This document shows positions 33,762 through 44,211 of a stretch of DNA of 64,000 nucleotides, piece after piece. The stretch is from Zoroaster sp. YZ-2022 (lineage: Eukaryota > Echinodermata > Asteroidea > Forcipulatida > Zoroasteridae): positions 5,828,001 through 5,892,000 of the forward strand of contig CM055823.1 of NCBI GenBank assembly GCA_029582265.1, written 5' to 3'. Position 1 is the stretch's first letter. Each line of letters begins with the position of its first letter. The position numbers and the translations under genes were made by a program. Under the pieces are notes generated by a model that saw only the letters and a list, made by a program, of their open reading frames with translations, was not told the DNA's origin and searched no databases.

Positions 33762-33915
33762 GACAATATCCTCGCAATCAACAGGGCATGGAATCAGAGT
33801 GCTAGTGACTGACAATATATACCCCACATGATAAGGTCATATTACCGTTGCTGCTGCATAAATGAGCCAGTAATTTTCAGTCACTGTGTTCATCTTAAAC
33901 TAGGGCATCAATTCC
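33762..33915. mobile_element. Hairpin MITE, family D
   Basis: GGGACAATATCCTCGCAATC, GGGCATGGAATCAGAGTGCT, CATGATAAGGTCATATTACC, AACTAGGGCATCAATTCCAT. Right terminus truncated. Confidence 0.65.
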
Positions 33916-33949
33916 ATGCCTTGTTAATAATAAATAATGTCGGGCATTT

Positions 33950-34213
33950 TAAAGCACTGTTAAACAAGGTATCAGAGCGCTGTACATTATTACCCCTGCT
34001 CATCAGGCGCATAAATCATTCCAGAAACCATCTCAGCTCCCTGTGGAGTATACAGCTCAATTGCTGCCATTTCGGCGCATATATGGGCTAATCAAACATA
34101 ACAACTCTGCCCTCACAGGTACCCATTTACTCCTGGGTGGAGAGAAGCAATTATGGTAAAGTACCTTGCTCAAGGACACGAGTACCATGGTCACGGACAG
34201 GATTCGAACCCAC
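33950..34213 (-). mobile_element. SINE family A, truncated
   Basis: Body of the SINE on the minus strand (CTGTACATTATTACCCCTGC, CAGCTCCCTGTGGAGTATAC, GTACCCATTTACTCCTGGGT), ending at the B box (GGATTCGAACCCA). The tRNA head beyond the B box is replaced by family-E sequence. Confidence 0.75.
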
Positions 34214-34225
34214 ATAATTTCACAG

Positions 34226-34558
34226 CAACTTCACCCTGAAAATGTCCTGAAAATCAGTTTTGCTGTGAAATAACAGTTCACCGCAATTTCATGGTGTCTC
34301 TTCCTCTCAGATATTGGCAATAATGTTCAGTGATTTCACGGTAAATTCATGGTGCTCTCGAGAATTAATGAGCTGCCCCAAAACTGCCACAAGAAGTTCA
34401 TAGCTTTTTTTTTCCCACTGTGTTTTCACGGCGAAGGAATCCCAAGAGTATTTCATGGCATTTTCATGGTGTTGTCATGAAATTGCCGTGAACTATTTAT
34501 TTCATGGTAAAACAGATTTTCAGGGCATTTTTCAGGGTAAAGTTATTCATAGTGAGTG
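34226..34558. mobile_element. Palindromic MITE, family E
   Basis: CAACTTCACCCTGAAAATGT at the left and ATTTTTCAGGGTAAAGTTAT then TCATAGTG at the right are inverted; central GAGAATTAATGAGCTGCCCC. Almost the whole 330 bp is an imperfect palindrome built on TTTCATGGCA-type strings. Confidence 0.75.
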
Positions 34559-34738
34559 TACATGCTATGTGTGACTATTTCTTGCAATGGAAATTACCAC
34601 GGAAAATTTTCATAAAATAATCATGGCAGCTGGAATCTCTGCAGTGTGAATGTAAAACATCTACAGAGGATTAAATCATGCCCTAACAGCAATGCTAAAA
34701 TGTGACGTAATAATTAAATGCATTGGAAGATGAGTTAC

Positions 34739-34932
34739 CTTGACAAAATCATAGCCACAACTGGCTTCCTGTTCGATGTCAAACTCTGTGAAGACAAATT
34801 TGCAGACCTTGCCAGCATCCAGAACAATCCGTACTTTACAGTCTGTATTCAATGGGTAGTAGCGAGGGTAGTTAGGTGAGACGACCTTACCAGATGGAGC
34901 AGTTAACTCAATGCCATAATTTGGGTCACATC
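34739..34932 (-). CDS. CUB8, first half
   Basis: 194 bases, phase 1 in, phase 0 out: GCDPNYGIELTAPSGKVV, SPNYPRYYPLNTDCKVRI, AGKVCKFVFTEFDIEQE, ASCGYDFVK. C1-C3 plus one extra cysteine in KVCKF. Donor GTAACT. Confidence 0.92.
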
Positions 34933-35104
34933 CTGTAATAATTATAATAAACAAAAAATTCAATAAAACCAACAAAGACATGAAAATATAACATGCATCC
35001 ATTATACATAGCATTGGGAATTGCATAACAAATACACCTATCCTGCCTGTCAATCAACTGTTGTTGCTATCCGCTATTTTTTCGGTCAAGCTTTTCAGGG
35101 CCAA

Positions 35105-35850
35105 AAAAAAAGTCATCGGTTTCTGGTCTCCACCTCGGAGCCATGAGTCGGCATTTTTAATTTTCTTTTTTTGCTATGAAAGAATATTTTATTCATCTTT
35201 GGCCCAAAAAATGTCTGGTTTCTGGTCATAGGTCGGCTTCAAAAATCGGTGACGCACTTTTTTTCCCACAACCAGTGAAATACGCAATACATGTATATAG
35301 TTATTGGAACCAGACCATATTTCTTATACACAAAATATAATGGCTAAGAGAGGTCTCAAATCGGGCAAACATTCATACCCTTTGTGAAAAAGTCGTTTAA
35401 CCCTCCTACAAGGGTCAAAATGTTGAAATACTTGCCAAGGTATATCTAGTGCACTTACAAGTCAAACACTGTCAAACCTTACGTGTAGTAAGTACATTTA
35501 CAGGTCAAAATGAGTCAACTGTTTTTGACTGGTAAAAGCATTGTCTGGTATTGTTGAGGGTGGTCAAAATGACAGTAAAAACCAGTCAAAAAATGCCCCT
35601 TGTGTGCACATTTGCGTCAACAGTCAAAACGGACAGTTGACTGGTTTTGACCTCTACAGCAACTTTCCACTAAAGTGCAGCAATAGTAGGAGGGTTAAAA
35701 CGGAGCACGGCAGAACTCTAATTGATCCGGCAATTTTGGCTGTAATTGCCAAAAAAAAAAAAAAAAAAAAAAAAAACCTAAAAATGCCGACGTGCATGTC
35801 TGAGGTGATGCGTGCAGAGACCAGACACCAGAGACTATTTTTTGGCTTTA
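35105..35850. mobile_element. MITE family Y with nested family H
   Basis: Left copy of the terminus (CATCGGTTTCTGGTCTCCAC) and a second at 35,214 (GTCTGGTTTCTGGTCATAGG); right terminus GCAGAGACCAGACACCAGAG. The body is interrupted at 35,397-35,699 by a TTAA element. A 25-base A run sits at 35,752. Confidence 0.7.
35397..35699. mobile_element. TTAA MITE, family H, complete
   Basis: TTAACCCTCCTACAAGGGTC at the left and GTAGGAGGGTTAA at the right, with TTAA on both sides. Body: CCAAGGTATATCTAGTGCAC, TACGTGTAGTAAGTACATTT, GAGGGTGGTCAAAATGACAG, GTTGACTGGTTTTGACC. Inserted into family Y between GTGAAAAAGTCGTT and AAACGGAGCACG. Confidence 0.85.
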
Positions 35851-36316
35851 TTCATGAGTTGGCCATCTTATGTCTCATTCCCTGAATACAAGAGATTGTG
35901 TACCTGTACATGCTCATTATAGTAACCTGCCTAATTGTGTCTGTTCGCAGGGGCAACCTTGCTTCCAATTGTCATTGAATTTTAAGTAAATGAAAATAGC
36001 TACATGCATTTATTTATTCCTTATGTCAGCAATGAACTTTTCTTTGGAACTATCAGATTATTGGGCCTTCTCGCTGCTGGTGCATGCAATATATAAGCTA
36101 CAGAGTGTGGTTGTGAGAATTACAACCTCACTTTTGTATTTATCGTGACTAAGGTGAATAGTACCCCCTGTGGGCGAAAACAAAATAACACTTCCTCCCT
36201 ATACTTATTTTCTGATCTACAAAAAAAGTGCCAGGAATCACCAGTGAAAATGAAAAAAAAAAAAAAAAAAAAATCATCCGATGCCTTCTCCAAAACAGAA
36301 ATTTATATTTCCATAC

Positions 36317-36497
36317 CTGTAACGAAAGGCGGTTGTGTTGGTATTAACTCAGAATCATAGACAGCTCTGAAACCAGTAGAGGGCGTTTGTCCATCACTAT
36401 GGAAGAGGATGGTCACCGCATTTGTTTCAGAAGTATGGGTGAATTCATTTTGACGGCCACAGTACTGTTTGGATATCCTCTGTACAACATCCTTAAT
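36317..36497 (-). CDS. CUB7, second half
   Basis: 181 bases, phase 0 in, phase 1 out: IKDVVQRISKQYCGRQNE, FTHTSETNAVTILFHSDG, TGFRAVYDSELIPTQPPF. C4 in QYCGR; a proline-bearing linker follows. Donor GTATGG. Confidence 0.92.
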
Positions 36498-36544
36498 CTG
36501 GTGGTGAAGAAAAGTTCAGAATATGGAACAGTAGAGTTATAAGA

Positions 36545-36893
36545 CTTAAGGCTTTGCATGGTGGAGTATAGATATCATTTTGGTTTGAGGTAACACCATG
36601 TGTTTATCTCAACTATCACTATTTAAGTGAGGTACAAGCTCTGAAAAGAACATTATCGTACAACTCGTATCTCAACTGTTCACTAAGTGAGATTATGGTT
36701 CAGGAGAGAACTAATATCGGGCAACTCGTTTCTCAACTATCGCTAAGTGAGAATATGGTTCAGGGAGAACCAATATCAGGCATCTCGTTTCTCAAATATC
36801 GCTAATTGAGATTATGGTTCAGGAGAGAACCAATATCGGGCAACTCGTTTCTCAAATATCGTTATTAAGTGAGAATGTGCTTCAGGGAGAACC
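36545..36893. repeat. Tandem ~60-bp repeat linked to a Penelope-type 3' repeat
   Basis: Starts GGCTTTGCATGGTGGAGTAT and GGTAACACCATGTG, the reverse of the Penelope 3' end style. Then about five units of CTCGTTTCTCAACTATCGCT, AAGTGAGATTATGGTTCAGG, AGAACCAATATCGGGCAA. A further related piece lies at 37,418-37,475. Confidence 0.65.
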
Positions 36894-36925
36894 ATGGGGA
36901 CTTCAAGGGGTCTTCTCTACGTTTT

Positions 36926-37195
36926 GTGGGGTGCCATGGCCGAGTGGTTAAGTGCATCGGACCTGTGTCCTGATGGCCGAGTTGTCAGAATGTGGGTTCG
37001 AATCCTGGCTGCGACTGTGGTGTTTGTGTCCCTGAGCAAGGCACTTGACTATAATTGCTTCTCTTTCACCCAGGCATATAAATGGGGACCTTTGAGGGCC
37101 GAGATGGTAATTGTGTTTGATTAAGCTTGTTGCGCTACACATTTGGCAGCATGGGGTGTATACTCCCCAGAGAGTTGAGATGCTACCAATGGTGT
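36926..37195 (+). mobile_element. SINE family B (tRNA head variant)
   Basis: GGTGCCATGGCCGAGTGGTT (A-box region), GTGGGTTCGAATCCTGGC (B box), CTGAGCAAGGCACTTGACTA, GCTTCTCTTTCACCCAGGC and TGTATACTCCCCAGAGAGTT. Head differs from family A but the body is shared. Confidence 0.75.
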
Positions 37196-37211
37196 ATTAT
37201 GATTGTACAGC

Positions 37212-37330
37212 AATCATCATCGGGCAAGCTCGGTGGTCGCGAGGTTATAGATGTCTGTACTTGGAAGCAGGAGTTTGTGGGTTCAAATCCTGTTTATCAC
37301 CCGACGCAAGAATTCCATCAACCTATTGTG
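37212..37330 (+). mobile_element. SINE family C (fragment)
   Basis: ATCGGGCAAGCTCGGTGGTC, GTGGGTTCAAATCCTG, GACGCAAGAATTCCATCAAC; internally deleted. Confidence 0.6.
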
Positions 37331-37781
37331 GTCATTATACATGTACAAATATAGAGTACCTCCGAGTAAACCAGGAAAAATATGCGACGTGTTCTACTCA
37401 AATCAGGTGGAGTTTGCAGTAACATGTGTTCTCATCTATCGCAAAGTGAGGTACAGGTTCCGAAATGAACATTATTTAAAATAAATTTCATTTTGCAGAA
37501 TCAGAATTGTTAAATTTGTTCTTGATACTATTATGCCTAAATTGGAAATGAATTTTCTTTACACATCAACTGTTTGGATTTTACCAAAATTAATCTAATG
37601 GCCAGATCCCGTCCTCCACAGTATACTGCACTTAACACTATTCTTCGTAACGTTACCAGACTATCACCTCATTTACATATCCAAAATGTTTGGTTATTGA
37701 AATTGACCAGTTCCAAGGCAAGAGAGCCATGGGTACCTGGCTCCTTGAAAGCCCACGGGATGAAGTTGGGTATAGACTTAC

Positions 37782-37954
37782 CTCAACGTAGTCATATGGA
37801 CAATTCTCAAGACTGAAGTCGGTGAACTTGATCCTGACACGATGACCACTATTTACTTTTATATTGTACTCGCAATCTTTGTTAAGGGGATAGTTGGCGG
37901 GATAGTTGGGACTTGTGAAAACTCCAGAGGGCGCCGTTAGCACCTCATTACAAC
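37782..37954 (-). CDS. CUB7, first half
   Basis: 173 bases, phase 1 in, phase 0 out: GCNEVLTAPSGVFTSPNYPA, NYPLNKDCEYNIKVNSG, IKFTDFSLENCPYDYVE. Close to the CUB consensus with SPNYP and YDYVE. Donor GTAAGT. Confidence 0.95.
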
Positions 37955-38064
37955 CTGCATGTAATGCAAATGGCGATAGGTCAATATAATATAAACTATT
38001 ATATAACACACACACAGATCACTGTCATTCGATTGGTTGAGCAAACAATATATGTTAGGCCAAG

Positions 38065-38375
38065 AAAAAAAAGTCTCCGGTTGCTGGTCATCAGTCTGCT
38101 TCAAAATCGGTGCGGTGATGCAAATTTGTTTTGGTATTCTTTTTTTGCCAATGTGATACATAAATACGCAGGGACCAAATGTCCCATATACAAAGTATGG
38201 TGGCTAAGAGAGGCCTAACAAATCAGACAGTTGTTCATACCCCTATGTGAAAAAGTCGCTTAAAACACAGCACGTCAGACATCCAATCGATCCAGCAATT
38301 TTGATTTTGTTTAATACATAGCGAAAAAAAAAAATCAAAAATGCCAATGCACTGGACGTCTAAAAAATAATAAAA
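38065..38375. mobile_element. MITE family Y
   Basis: GTCTCCGGTTGCTGGTCATC, TCAAAATCGGTGCGGTGATG, AGTATGGTGGCTAAGAGAGG, CCCCTATGTGAAAAAGTCGC, GATCCAGCAATTTTGATTTT. Confidence 0.65.
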
Positions 38376-38548
38376 TTAATCTTAAACTAGGACATCGATT
38401 CCATGCCCTGGTGAAATTCTGTTCTGATCATGATAATGGGAATATCAGTTTACATTTTTCGGAACTGACAAAACGATATAGTCATAGCTGTGTGCTCTTA
38501 TGAGGTAGTGATCACCAAAATGATCATGTCGCAAGCATGCAGATGATC

Positions 38549-38791
38549 TCGTCGTGTCAGTGCAAAAACATTGTATCTCCGAGTTACGACGTTTTTGCGC
38601 AAAACCAGTTTGTGTCAGTGCAAACAGGTCATATGTAACAAGTTCCCGGATAAATGCACAAAAACAATGGCTGAGATACGACGTTGTTGCACAAACATTT
38701 TTTAATGTATGTAAATTTATGCAGATTGACGACGCGCTGTACATACGACCTTATTGCATTGTGAACATACGTTTTTGCACTGACACGACGA
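38549..38791. mobile_element. MITE with TCGTCGTGTCAGTGC termini
   Basis: Left TCGTCGTGTCAGTGCAAAAA; right TTTTTGCACTGACACGACGA, a 20-base perfect inverted repeat around 200 bp containing GTTACGACGTTTTTGC and further internal inverted copies. In the intron between CUB6 and CUB7. Confidence 0.85.
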
Positions 38792-38820
38792 TCTGTGACG
38801 TAGTTGTACAAGGTTTATAC

Positions 38821-38992
38821 CTGGTTCAGCTGTAGTCAAGTCAACTGCTTCATATTCCCCAATGAATCCCTTATAGAAGACGATGAAGTCACTCTTAAAC
38901 ACCATCTTGACTTCATTGGTTGTCACCATTCTCTCAAATGGACCCTTGGTGCCACAAAGCCTGTCCGATGTTTTAGAAACACTATCAAAAAT
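38821..38992 (-). CDS. CUB6, second half
   Basis: 172 bases, phase 0 in, phase 1 out: IFDSVSKTSDRLCGTKGP, FERMVTTNEVKMVFKSD, YKGFIGEYEAVDLTTAEP. C4 in RLCGT. Donor GTATAA. Confidence 0.92.
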
Positions 38993-39039
38993 CTACCAAA
39001 AAAACAAAAATACATAAAAAAATTAGAAGTACTGACATA

Positions 39040-39298
39040 ATAATAATAATAATGTGTGGACTTATATAGCGCACGTATCCACCAACTAAGTGGTGTTCAA
39101 GGCGCATTCTTTTTTACGTGCATTACACAACACACGGGACCTACGGCTTTACGTCCCATCCGAAGGACGAAGCAATTATGGTCAAGTACCTTGCTCAAGG
39201 ACACAAGTGTCACGACCGGGGCTCGAACTCACACCCTGCTGCTGGCAACACCAGAACTTGAGTTCTGTGCGGTAGACCGCTCGGCCACGACACTCCAC
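39040..39298 (-). mobile_element. SINE family A, internally deleted
   Basis: Minus-strand copy. Tail (TAA)n and TGTGTGGACTTATATAGCGC, then a jump (GGCGCATTCTTTTTTACGTG, unlike the usual body), then the head: CTTGCTCAAGGACACAAGTG, GCTCGAACTCACACC and CGCTCGGCCACGACACTCC. Confidence 0.8.
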
Positions 39299-39302
39299 AG
39301 TG

Positions 39303-39533
39303 GGCGGATCCAGAATATTTTTTAGGGGGGGGCTGAGAATCAAGAACGATTTTTCAGTACTACAAAAATTACAATGAAATAATCAAAGGTAGAGGAAAAC
39401 AAAGCACAGTGAGGGGGAAATGAGGGGAAACATGAGGTGGAATACCTTACCGTTTGTATCTGATCCTGGTCTTTTAAAAAAAAAATTTTTTTTAACGATT
39501 TTAGGCGGGCTACAGCCCCCTTGGATCTGCCAA
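39303..39533. mobile_element. hAT-like MITE, CAGTGGGCGGATCCAG ends
   Basis: CAGTGGGCGGATCCAGAATA at the left; CCCCCTTGGATCTGCCAATG at the right, inverted with mismatches. Directly abuts the head of the minus-strand SINE. No clear 8-bp duplication. Confidence 0.5.
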
Positions 39534-39995
39534 TGACTGATTTAGAAACATTTAACTCATGCCGACACCATTGTACAGCAATAATCACGGCTGTAGCAAG
39601 CGGGGGTATGACACCTCCAATAGTTTTTCTCAGCTGGCATTTAGAGCCTCATCAGTTGGCAAATGAAGCATCAAAGGTACTAGAACAAAGGTTGGTCCAG
39701 AGTAAATTTTCAGTCGGCAAACCTAAAGCTATGAGTTGTAAATGTATCGTAAGCGCTGAAGATTTTCCGAGTTGTTTGCAAGCTGTGGTTTCGGGTGGCA
39801 GTTCACCAAATTAAACAACCAAATTTCCCATTTGGAGCATCCCCAAGAAGTAGGGGTACATAACCCCCACTCCCTGGGGATTTACAGCTGTGTTCAGTAT
39901 CATGCCCCCAATCAGTGATTGCGGTGTTCAAATAATGTTCAAATAATGTTCAAACATTTCAGCCCCCATCCATATCAAATCTATCGTCTGCTGAA

Positions 39996-40359
39996 GTGGA
40001 GTGTCGTGGCCGAGCGGTCTGGCTTACCGGACTCAAGTTCTGGTGTTAGCAGCAGAATGTGGGTTCGAATCCCGGCCGTGACACTTGTGTCCTTGAGCAA
40101 GACACTTAACCATAATAATTGCTTCTCTCCACCCAGGGGTTAAATGGATACCTGTGAGGGCAGAGTTGGTTGATTAGCCCTATATGCGCAGTAATGGCAG
40201 CAATTGAGCTGTATATTCCCCAGAGAGCTGAGATGGTTTCAGGAATGATTTATGAGCCTTATGAGCAGGGGCAATGATATAATGCGCCTTGAGCACCACT
40301 TGGTGCATACATGCGCTATATAAGTCCACACATTATTATTATTATTATTATTATTATTA
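39996..40359 (+). mobile_element. SINE family A, full-length
   Basis: GTGGAGTGTCGTGGCCGAGC head, B box GGGTTCGAATCC, body and GCGCCTTGAGCACCACTTGG, GCGCTATATAAGTCCACACA then (ATT)n. In the CUB6 intron. Confidence 0.9.
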
Positions 40360-40443
40360 AGTCAATCAGCAAATTGGCTTCCACCCTCCAAATCCTGGCT
40401 CCGCCCCTGAGCATACCCTCTATAAGTAAACATTAACACTTAC

Positions 40444-40634
40444 CTCCAAGTAGTCAAACTCGCACACACCCTTCGACGTCGGATCTTCAAGAGTAAACTC
40501 GGAAAATGACAGGCGAATGCTGAATCCAGGATCAACGGTTATTATGTAGGTACATTCCTTAAGGTTGGGGTACTGACGTGGAAATCTTGGGCTCAGGAAG
40601 TCTCCGGATTGGTCGTTGAAATCAAACTGACAAA
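40444..40634 (-). CDS. CUB6, first half
   Basis: 191 bases, phase 1 in, phase 0 out: ICQFDFNDQSGDFLSPRFPR, QYPNLKECTYIITVDPGF, EFTLEDPTSKGVCEFDYLE. All three cysteines and a calcium-type FDYLE. Donor GTAAGT. Confidence 0.92.
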
Positions 40635-40734
40635 CTAGGTTGAGAAAATCAATAAAGAAACTGTACGATGAAAATCAACGATGAAAATCAACAAAGAAAC
40701 TGTACAATGAAATTCAACGAAGAAAAATAAATAC

Positions 40735-41085
40735 TATGAATAACTTTACCATGAAAATGCCCTGAAAATCTGTTTTACCGTGAAATAAATAGTTCATGGC
40801 AATTTCAGAATGACACAACACCATGAAAATACCATGAAATACTCTTGGGATTATTCCTTCGCCGTGAAAACACTGAAAATGCCATAAACTTCTCATAGCA
40901 GTTTTGGGGCTGCTCATTAATTCTCAAGAGAGCCGTGAATTTGCTGTGAAATCACTATGAACATTATTGCCAATATCTGAGAGGAAGAGACACTGAAATT
41001 GCTGTGAAGTTACACTGAACTGTTATTTCATGGCAAAACAGATTTTCAGGGCATTTTCAGGGTGAAGTTGTTCATAGTGAAAGAA
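40735..41085. mobile_element. Palindromic MITE, family E, complete
   Basis: ATGAATAACTTTACCATGAA at the left; CAGGGTGAAGTTGTTCATAG at the right. Central TCATTAATTCTCAAGAGAGC. Both halves carry repeated (C)CATGAAATxC and CCGTGAAxxx strings, making a long imperfect hairpin. Confidence 0.75.
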
Positions 41086-41335
41086 ACTGTACGGTGAAAA
41101 TCAACAAAGAAACTGTACAATAAAAATCAACAAAGAAAGTGAAACGTTAGACCCATGCATCGCACAAGGAATTATCGAGTGTGGAGATCCATTTTTCCAC
41201 TTTTTTTTACAGGTAACTGGGAACTACCATTACGGCAGCTGGAATTCCAGTTCCATAAATACCTGTCAATGCACAACATGGGGAGCATAAAAATTCCATA
41301 ATCCAGGTAACTAAAAAATAATTCCTAATACATAC

Positions 41336-41507
41336 TCATTTTGTCAGGACGGTGCTCCCACACGTAGCTTGCAGTAAATCCTCCAAATTGTGTTATTTCA
41401 TCGCTTTGGAAAGTGACAAACACAAGGTTAGAATCGGATGTCCAGCTGAACGGTGTATTCAAATCACCGCAGTAAACGTCTGTCTTTTTGCTCAGTTTAT
41501 CCACAAC
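41336..41507 (-). CDS. CUB5, second half
   Basis: 172 bases, phase 0 in, phase 1 out: VVDKLSKKTDVYCGDLNT, PFSWTSDSNLVFVTFQSD, FGGFTASYVWEHRPDKM. C4 in VYCGD. Donor GTATGT. Confidence 0.9.
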
Positions 41508-41646
41508 CTACATTTGTATTAAAACATTAATAATTCTATTATTTTTGTACATATCTTTGTGGAAATTAAACCAAGGTTTTCATATAATGCCCATTTCATA
41601 TAGATACATATATGTTCATATTTTTAATATTCATGCCACGCCTAAT

Positions 41647-42018
41647 GTGGAGTGTCGTGGCCGAGCGGTCTAGCTTACCGGACTCAAGTTCTGGTGTTAG
41701 CAGCAGAATGTGGGTTCGAATCCGGGCCGTGACACTTGTGTCCTTGAGCAAGAAACTTAACCATAATTGCTTCTCTCCACCCAGGGGTTAAATGGGTACC
41801 TGTGAGGGCAGAGTTGGTTGATTAGCCCTATATGCGCTGTAATGGCAGCAATTGAGCTGTATACTCCCCAGGGAGCGGAGATGGTTTCAGGAATGATTTA
41901 TGAGCCTTATGAGCCTTATGAGCAGGGGTAATAATATGCGCCTTGAGCACCACTCAGTTGGTGGATATGTGCGCTATATAAGTCCACACATTATTATTAT
42001 TATTATTATTATTATTAT
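41647..42018 (+). mobile_element. SINE family A, full-length
   Basis: Complete copy: head, B box GGGTTCGAATCCGGG, body, TTGAGCACCACTCAGTTGGT, GGATATGTGCGCTATATAAG, (ATT)n. GAGCCTTATGAGCCTTATGA duplicated as in the 23,684 copy. Confidence 0.92.
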
Positions 42019-42051
42019 AATTCAATCATTTTCATCAACCTATATATACGC

Positions 42052-42478
42052 TCCTTTATAGGATTCTAGCCGGCCAATCGCCATCGGGTAAGCTCTGTGG
42101 TCGAGAGGTTAAGACGTCTGCACTAGTAAGCAGAAGGTAATTGTAACTTCAAATCCCACCCGTATCGCCTGTGAAGTTTTTTCACAGAAACTCACAAAAC
42201 ACCGAGTATACAGTGCTATAAACACGTCGGTGTAGGGCAAATTATAATCATTTGTTTATCACGCCACGCAAGAATTTCATCAACCTATATACACAGAGAA
42301 ACCCGCTGCTATACAAGATTCTAACTAGCCAATTGTCATCAGTAAGCAGAATGTCATGGGTTCAACTCCTGCCCGAGTCGCCAGTTAAGTTTTTTTCACA
42401 GACACTCGGAAAGTACCGAGTATACAGTGCTATACACACGTCGGTGTAGGGCAAAATTAAATCATTTGTTTATCACCG
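42052..42478 (+). mobile_element. SINE family C, two copies in tandem
   Basis: Two diverged units: GCTCTGTGGTCGAGAGGTTA ... GTCGGTGTAGGGC at 42,090-42,240 and GTCATGGGTTCAACTCCTGC ... CACGTCGGTGTAGGGCAAAA at 42,350-42,460, joined by ACGCAAGAATTTCATCAACC. Confidence 0.65.
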
Positions 42479-42529
42479 AATGCAACTTATCAATCATTTT
42501 TATTTTTATTATTTGACCTACATACTGTA

Positions 42530-42868
42530 GTGGAGTGTCGTGGCCGAGCGGTCTAGCTTACCGGACTCAAGTTCTGGTGTTAGTAGCAGAATGTGGGTTC
42601 GAAACCTGGCCGTGACACTTGTGTCCTTGAGCAAGACACTTAACCATAATTGCTTCTCTCCACCCAGGGGTTAAATGGGTACCTGTGAGGGCAGAGTTGG
42701 TTGATTAGCCCTATATGCGCTGTAATGGCAGCAATTGAGCTGTATACTCCCCAGGGAGCTGAGATGGTTTCAGGAATGATTTATGAGCCTTATGAGCAGG
42801 GGTGATAATATAATGCGCCTTGAGCACCACTCAGTTGGTGGATACGTGCGCTATTATTATTATTATTG
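42530..42868 (+). mobile_element. SINE family A, full-length
   Basis: As the 41,647 copy but with B box GGTTCGAAACC and a short 3' end: after GATACGTGCGCT it goes directly into (ATT)n, without the TATAAGTCCACACA string. Confidence 0.9.
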
Positions 42869-43017
42869 TATATTGAAGGAATGAACAACATTGGGTTTTC
42901 ATAACAAACGTAATCAAAACCCTCTCGTTTTCAAGAAATATATCATAAGCAGTAACAGTTATTTCAGTCATAATAAGAAAATCAAACAAACTATTAAGAC
43001 CAGCCTGGGAATTTGTA

Positions 43018-43500
43018 GCTTTGCATGGTGAAAACGATAAGACTGTTTGCAGTGACACAATGTAGAAATCAGGAGTGTGATTTTATCAAAGTAAAAAATC
43101 CTGAAAAATGGGTAGCAGGCCTGGGTCTCCCTTTGGTCTAGAGGACAAAGCCCCCCTGAACCTCCTGTGGGTAGCAGGCCTGGGTCTCCCTTTGGTCTAG
43201 AGGACAAAGCCCCCTGAACCTCCTGGATGTTTAATTTTGGAGGATTTACAGACTCCACATCCCACAAACTAGAGGTTTGGACACAATACAGTCTACTTCT
43301 TTCTTTCCTTGGTGGCTACTTCTCTTTCAAAAACAATTCGAGGCAAAGGAGCTTTTTGTAAAAAATCCTGAAATCAGGAAATATCCTGAGAAATCACATG
43401 TCTGAGAATTTTTTTTTTAGTATAGTTCTAAAATGAACTAGTTGTATGTTACAACTTGACATTTTTATCAGTTTGCTCTGATCGTCTTCAGGAAAAACCT
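43018..43500. other. Penelope-repeat relics and a 59-bp tandem duplication
   Basis: 43,018-43,065: AGCTTTGCATGGTGAAAACG and GCAGTGACACAATGTAG, Penelope 3'-end relic. 43,110-43,226: a ~59-bp sequence (GGGTAGCAGGCCTGGGTCTC, CCTTTGGTCTAGAGGACAAA) twice in tandem. 43,425-43,497: reverse hammerhead-like relic (GCTCTGATCGTCTTCAGGA). Confidence 0.65.
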
Positions 43501-43692
43501 AAATCACGTGAAACAAACAAAGTGTATAGATGCCAGCATCATGGAAACATAACATTAATGAACAAGAACATTAATGACTGACACGCATTCCCCCCCCCCC
43601 CCCCCCCAATGTCTAGAAAGTTGTCTAGTTATGTATGGTCAGTCAACTCACTGGAAAATTGAACCAAGAGTAGGAGGGTTAACACTACTTAC

Positions 43693-43874
43693 CGTAACAC
43701 TGTCTTTGATACAATCGGCATCATTCTCAGTGTTGAAGCTGTTGAATGTGATCTTAATACGTTCTTTTGCAAGCGCCAAGATGACGTAGGTACAATCAGC
43801 ATTTCTAGGGTAGTTCCGTGGGTAATATGGTGAAGTGAAACCTCCTGTTGATGTCTCAAAGATACCTCCACAAA
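43693..43874 (-). CDS. CUB5, first half
   Basis: 182 bases, phase 1 in, phase 0 out: VCGGIFETSTGGFTSPYYPR, NYPRNADCTYVILALAKE, KITFNSFNTENDADCIKDSV. C1-C3 present. Donor GTAAGT. Confidence 0.9.
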
Positions 43875-44211
43875 CTGAAACTGTAAAGTTGGGTGTATAA
43901 AGTCAGTATACACTGGCACGTAGCCAGCCTTCTTAGTGTGAGGGGGGGGGGAGGGGTGGGTAAAGCCATTTTTTTGTCCACATTTTAAAGGTCAGAACTT
44001 GAACGTGCCGCACAAGCGTAAACTATTCATGAACGAGACTCAGCCAAGCTGGCACTGTCGGCATCACCACACCTTTCATAATATAAAATAATGAGAAGCA
44101 GATCACACCGTGGTATAAAAACAAGTACCGAGTAAAGTCCAATACTTTTTTCAATGTTCCATACATGTGATAACAATGAAAAACTAGCTTCAGGAATTAT
44201 GTTAAAGGGGC

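Noticed and set aside
35541..35885. 114-codon ORF with a poly-Lys run.
   Set aside because: It spans the nested H/Y MITEs and an A homopolymer; no protein family.
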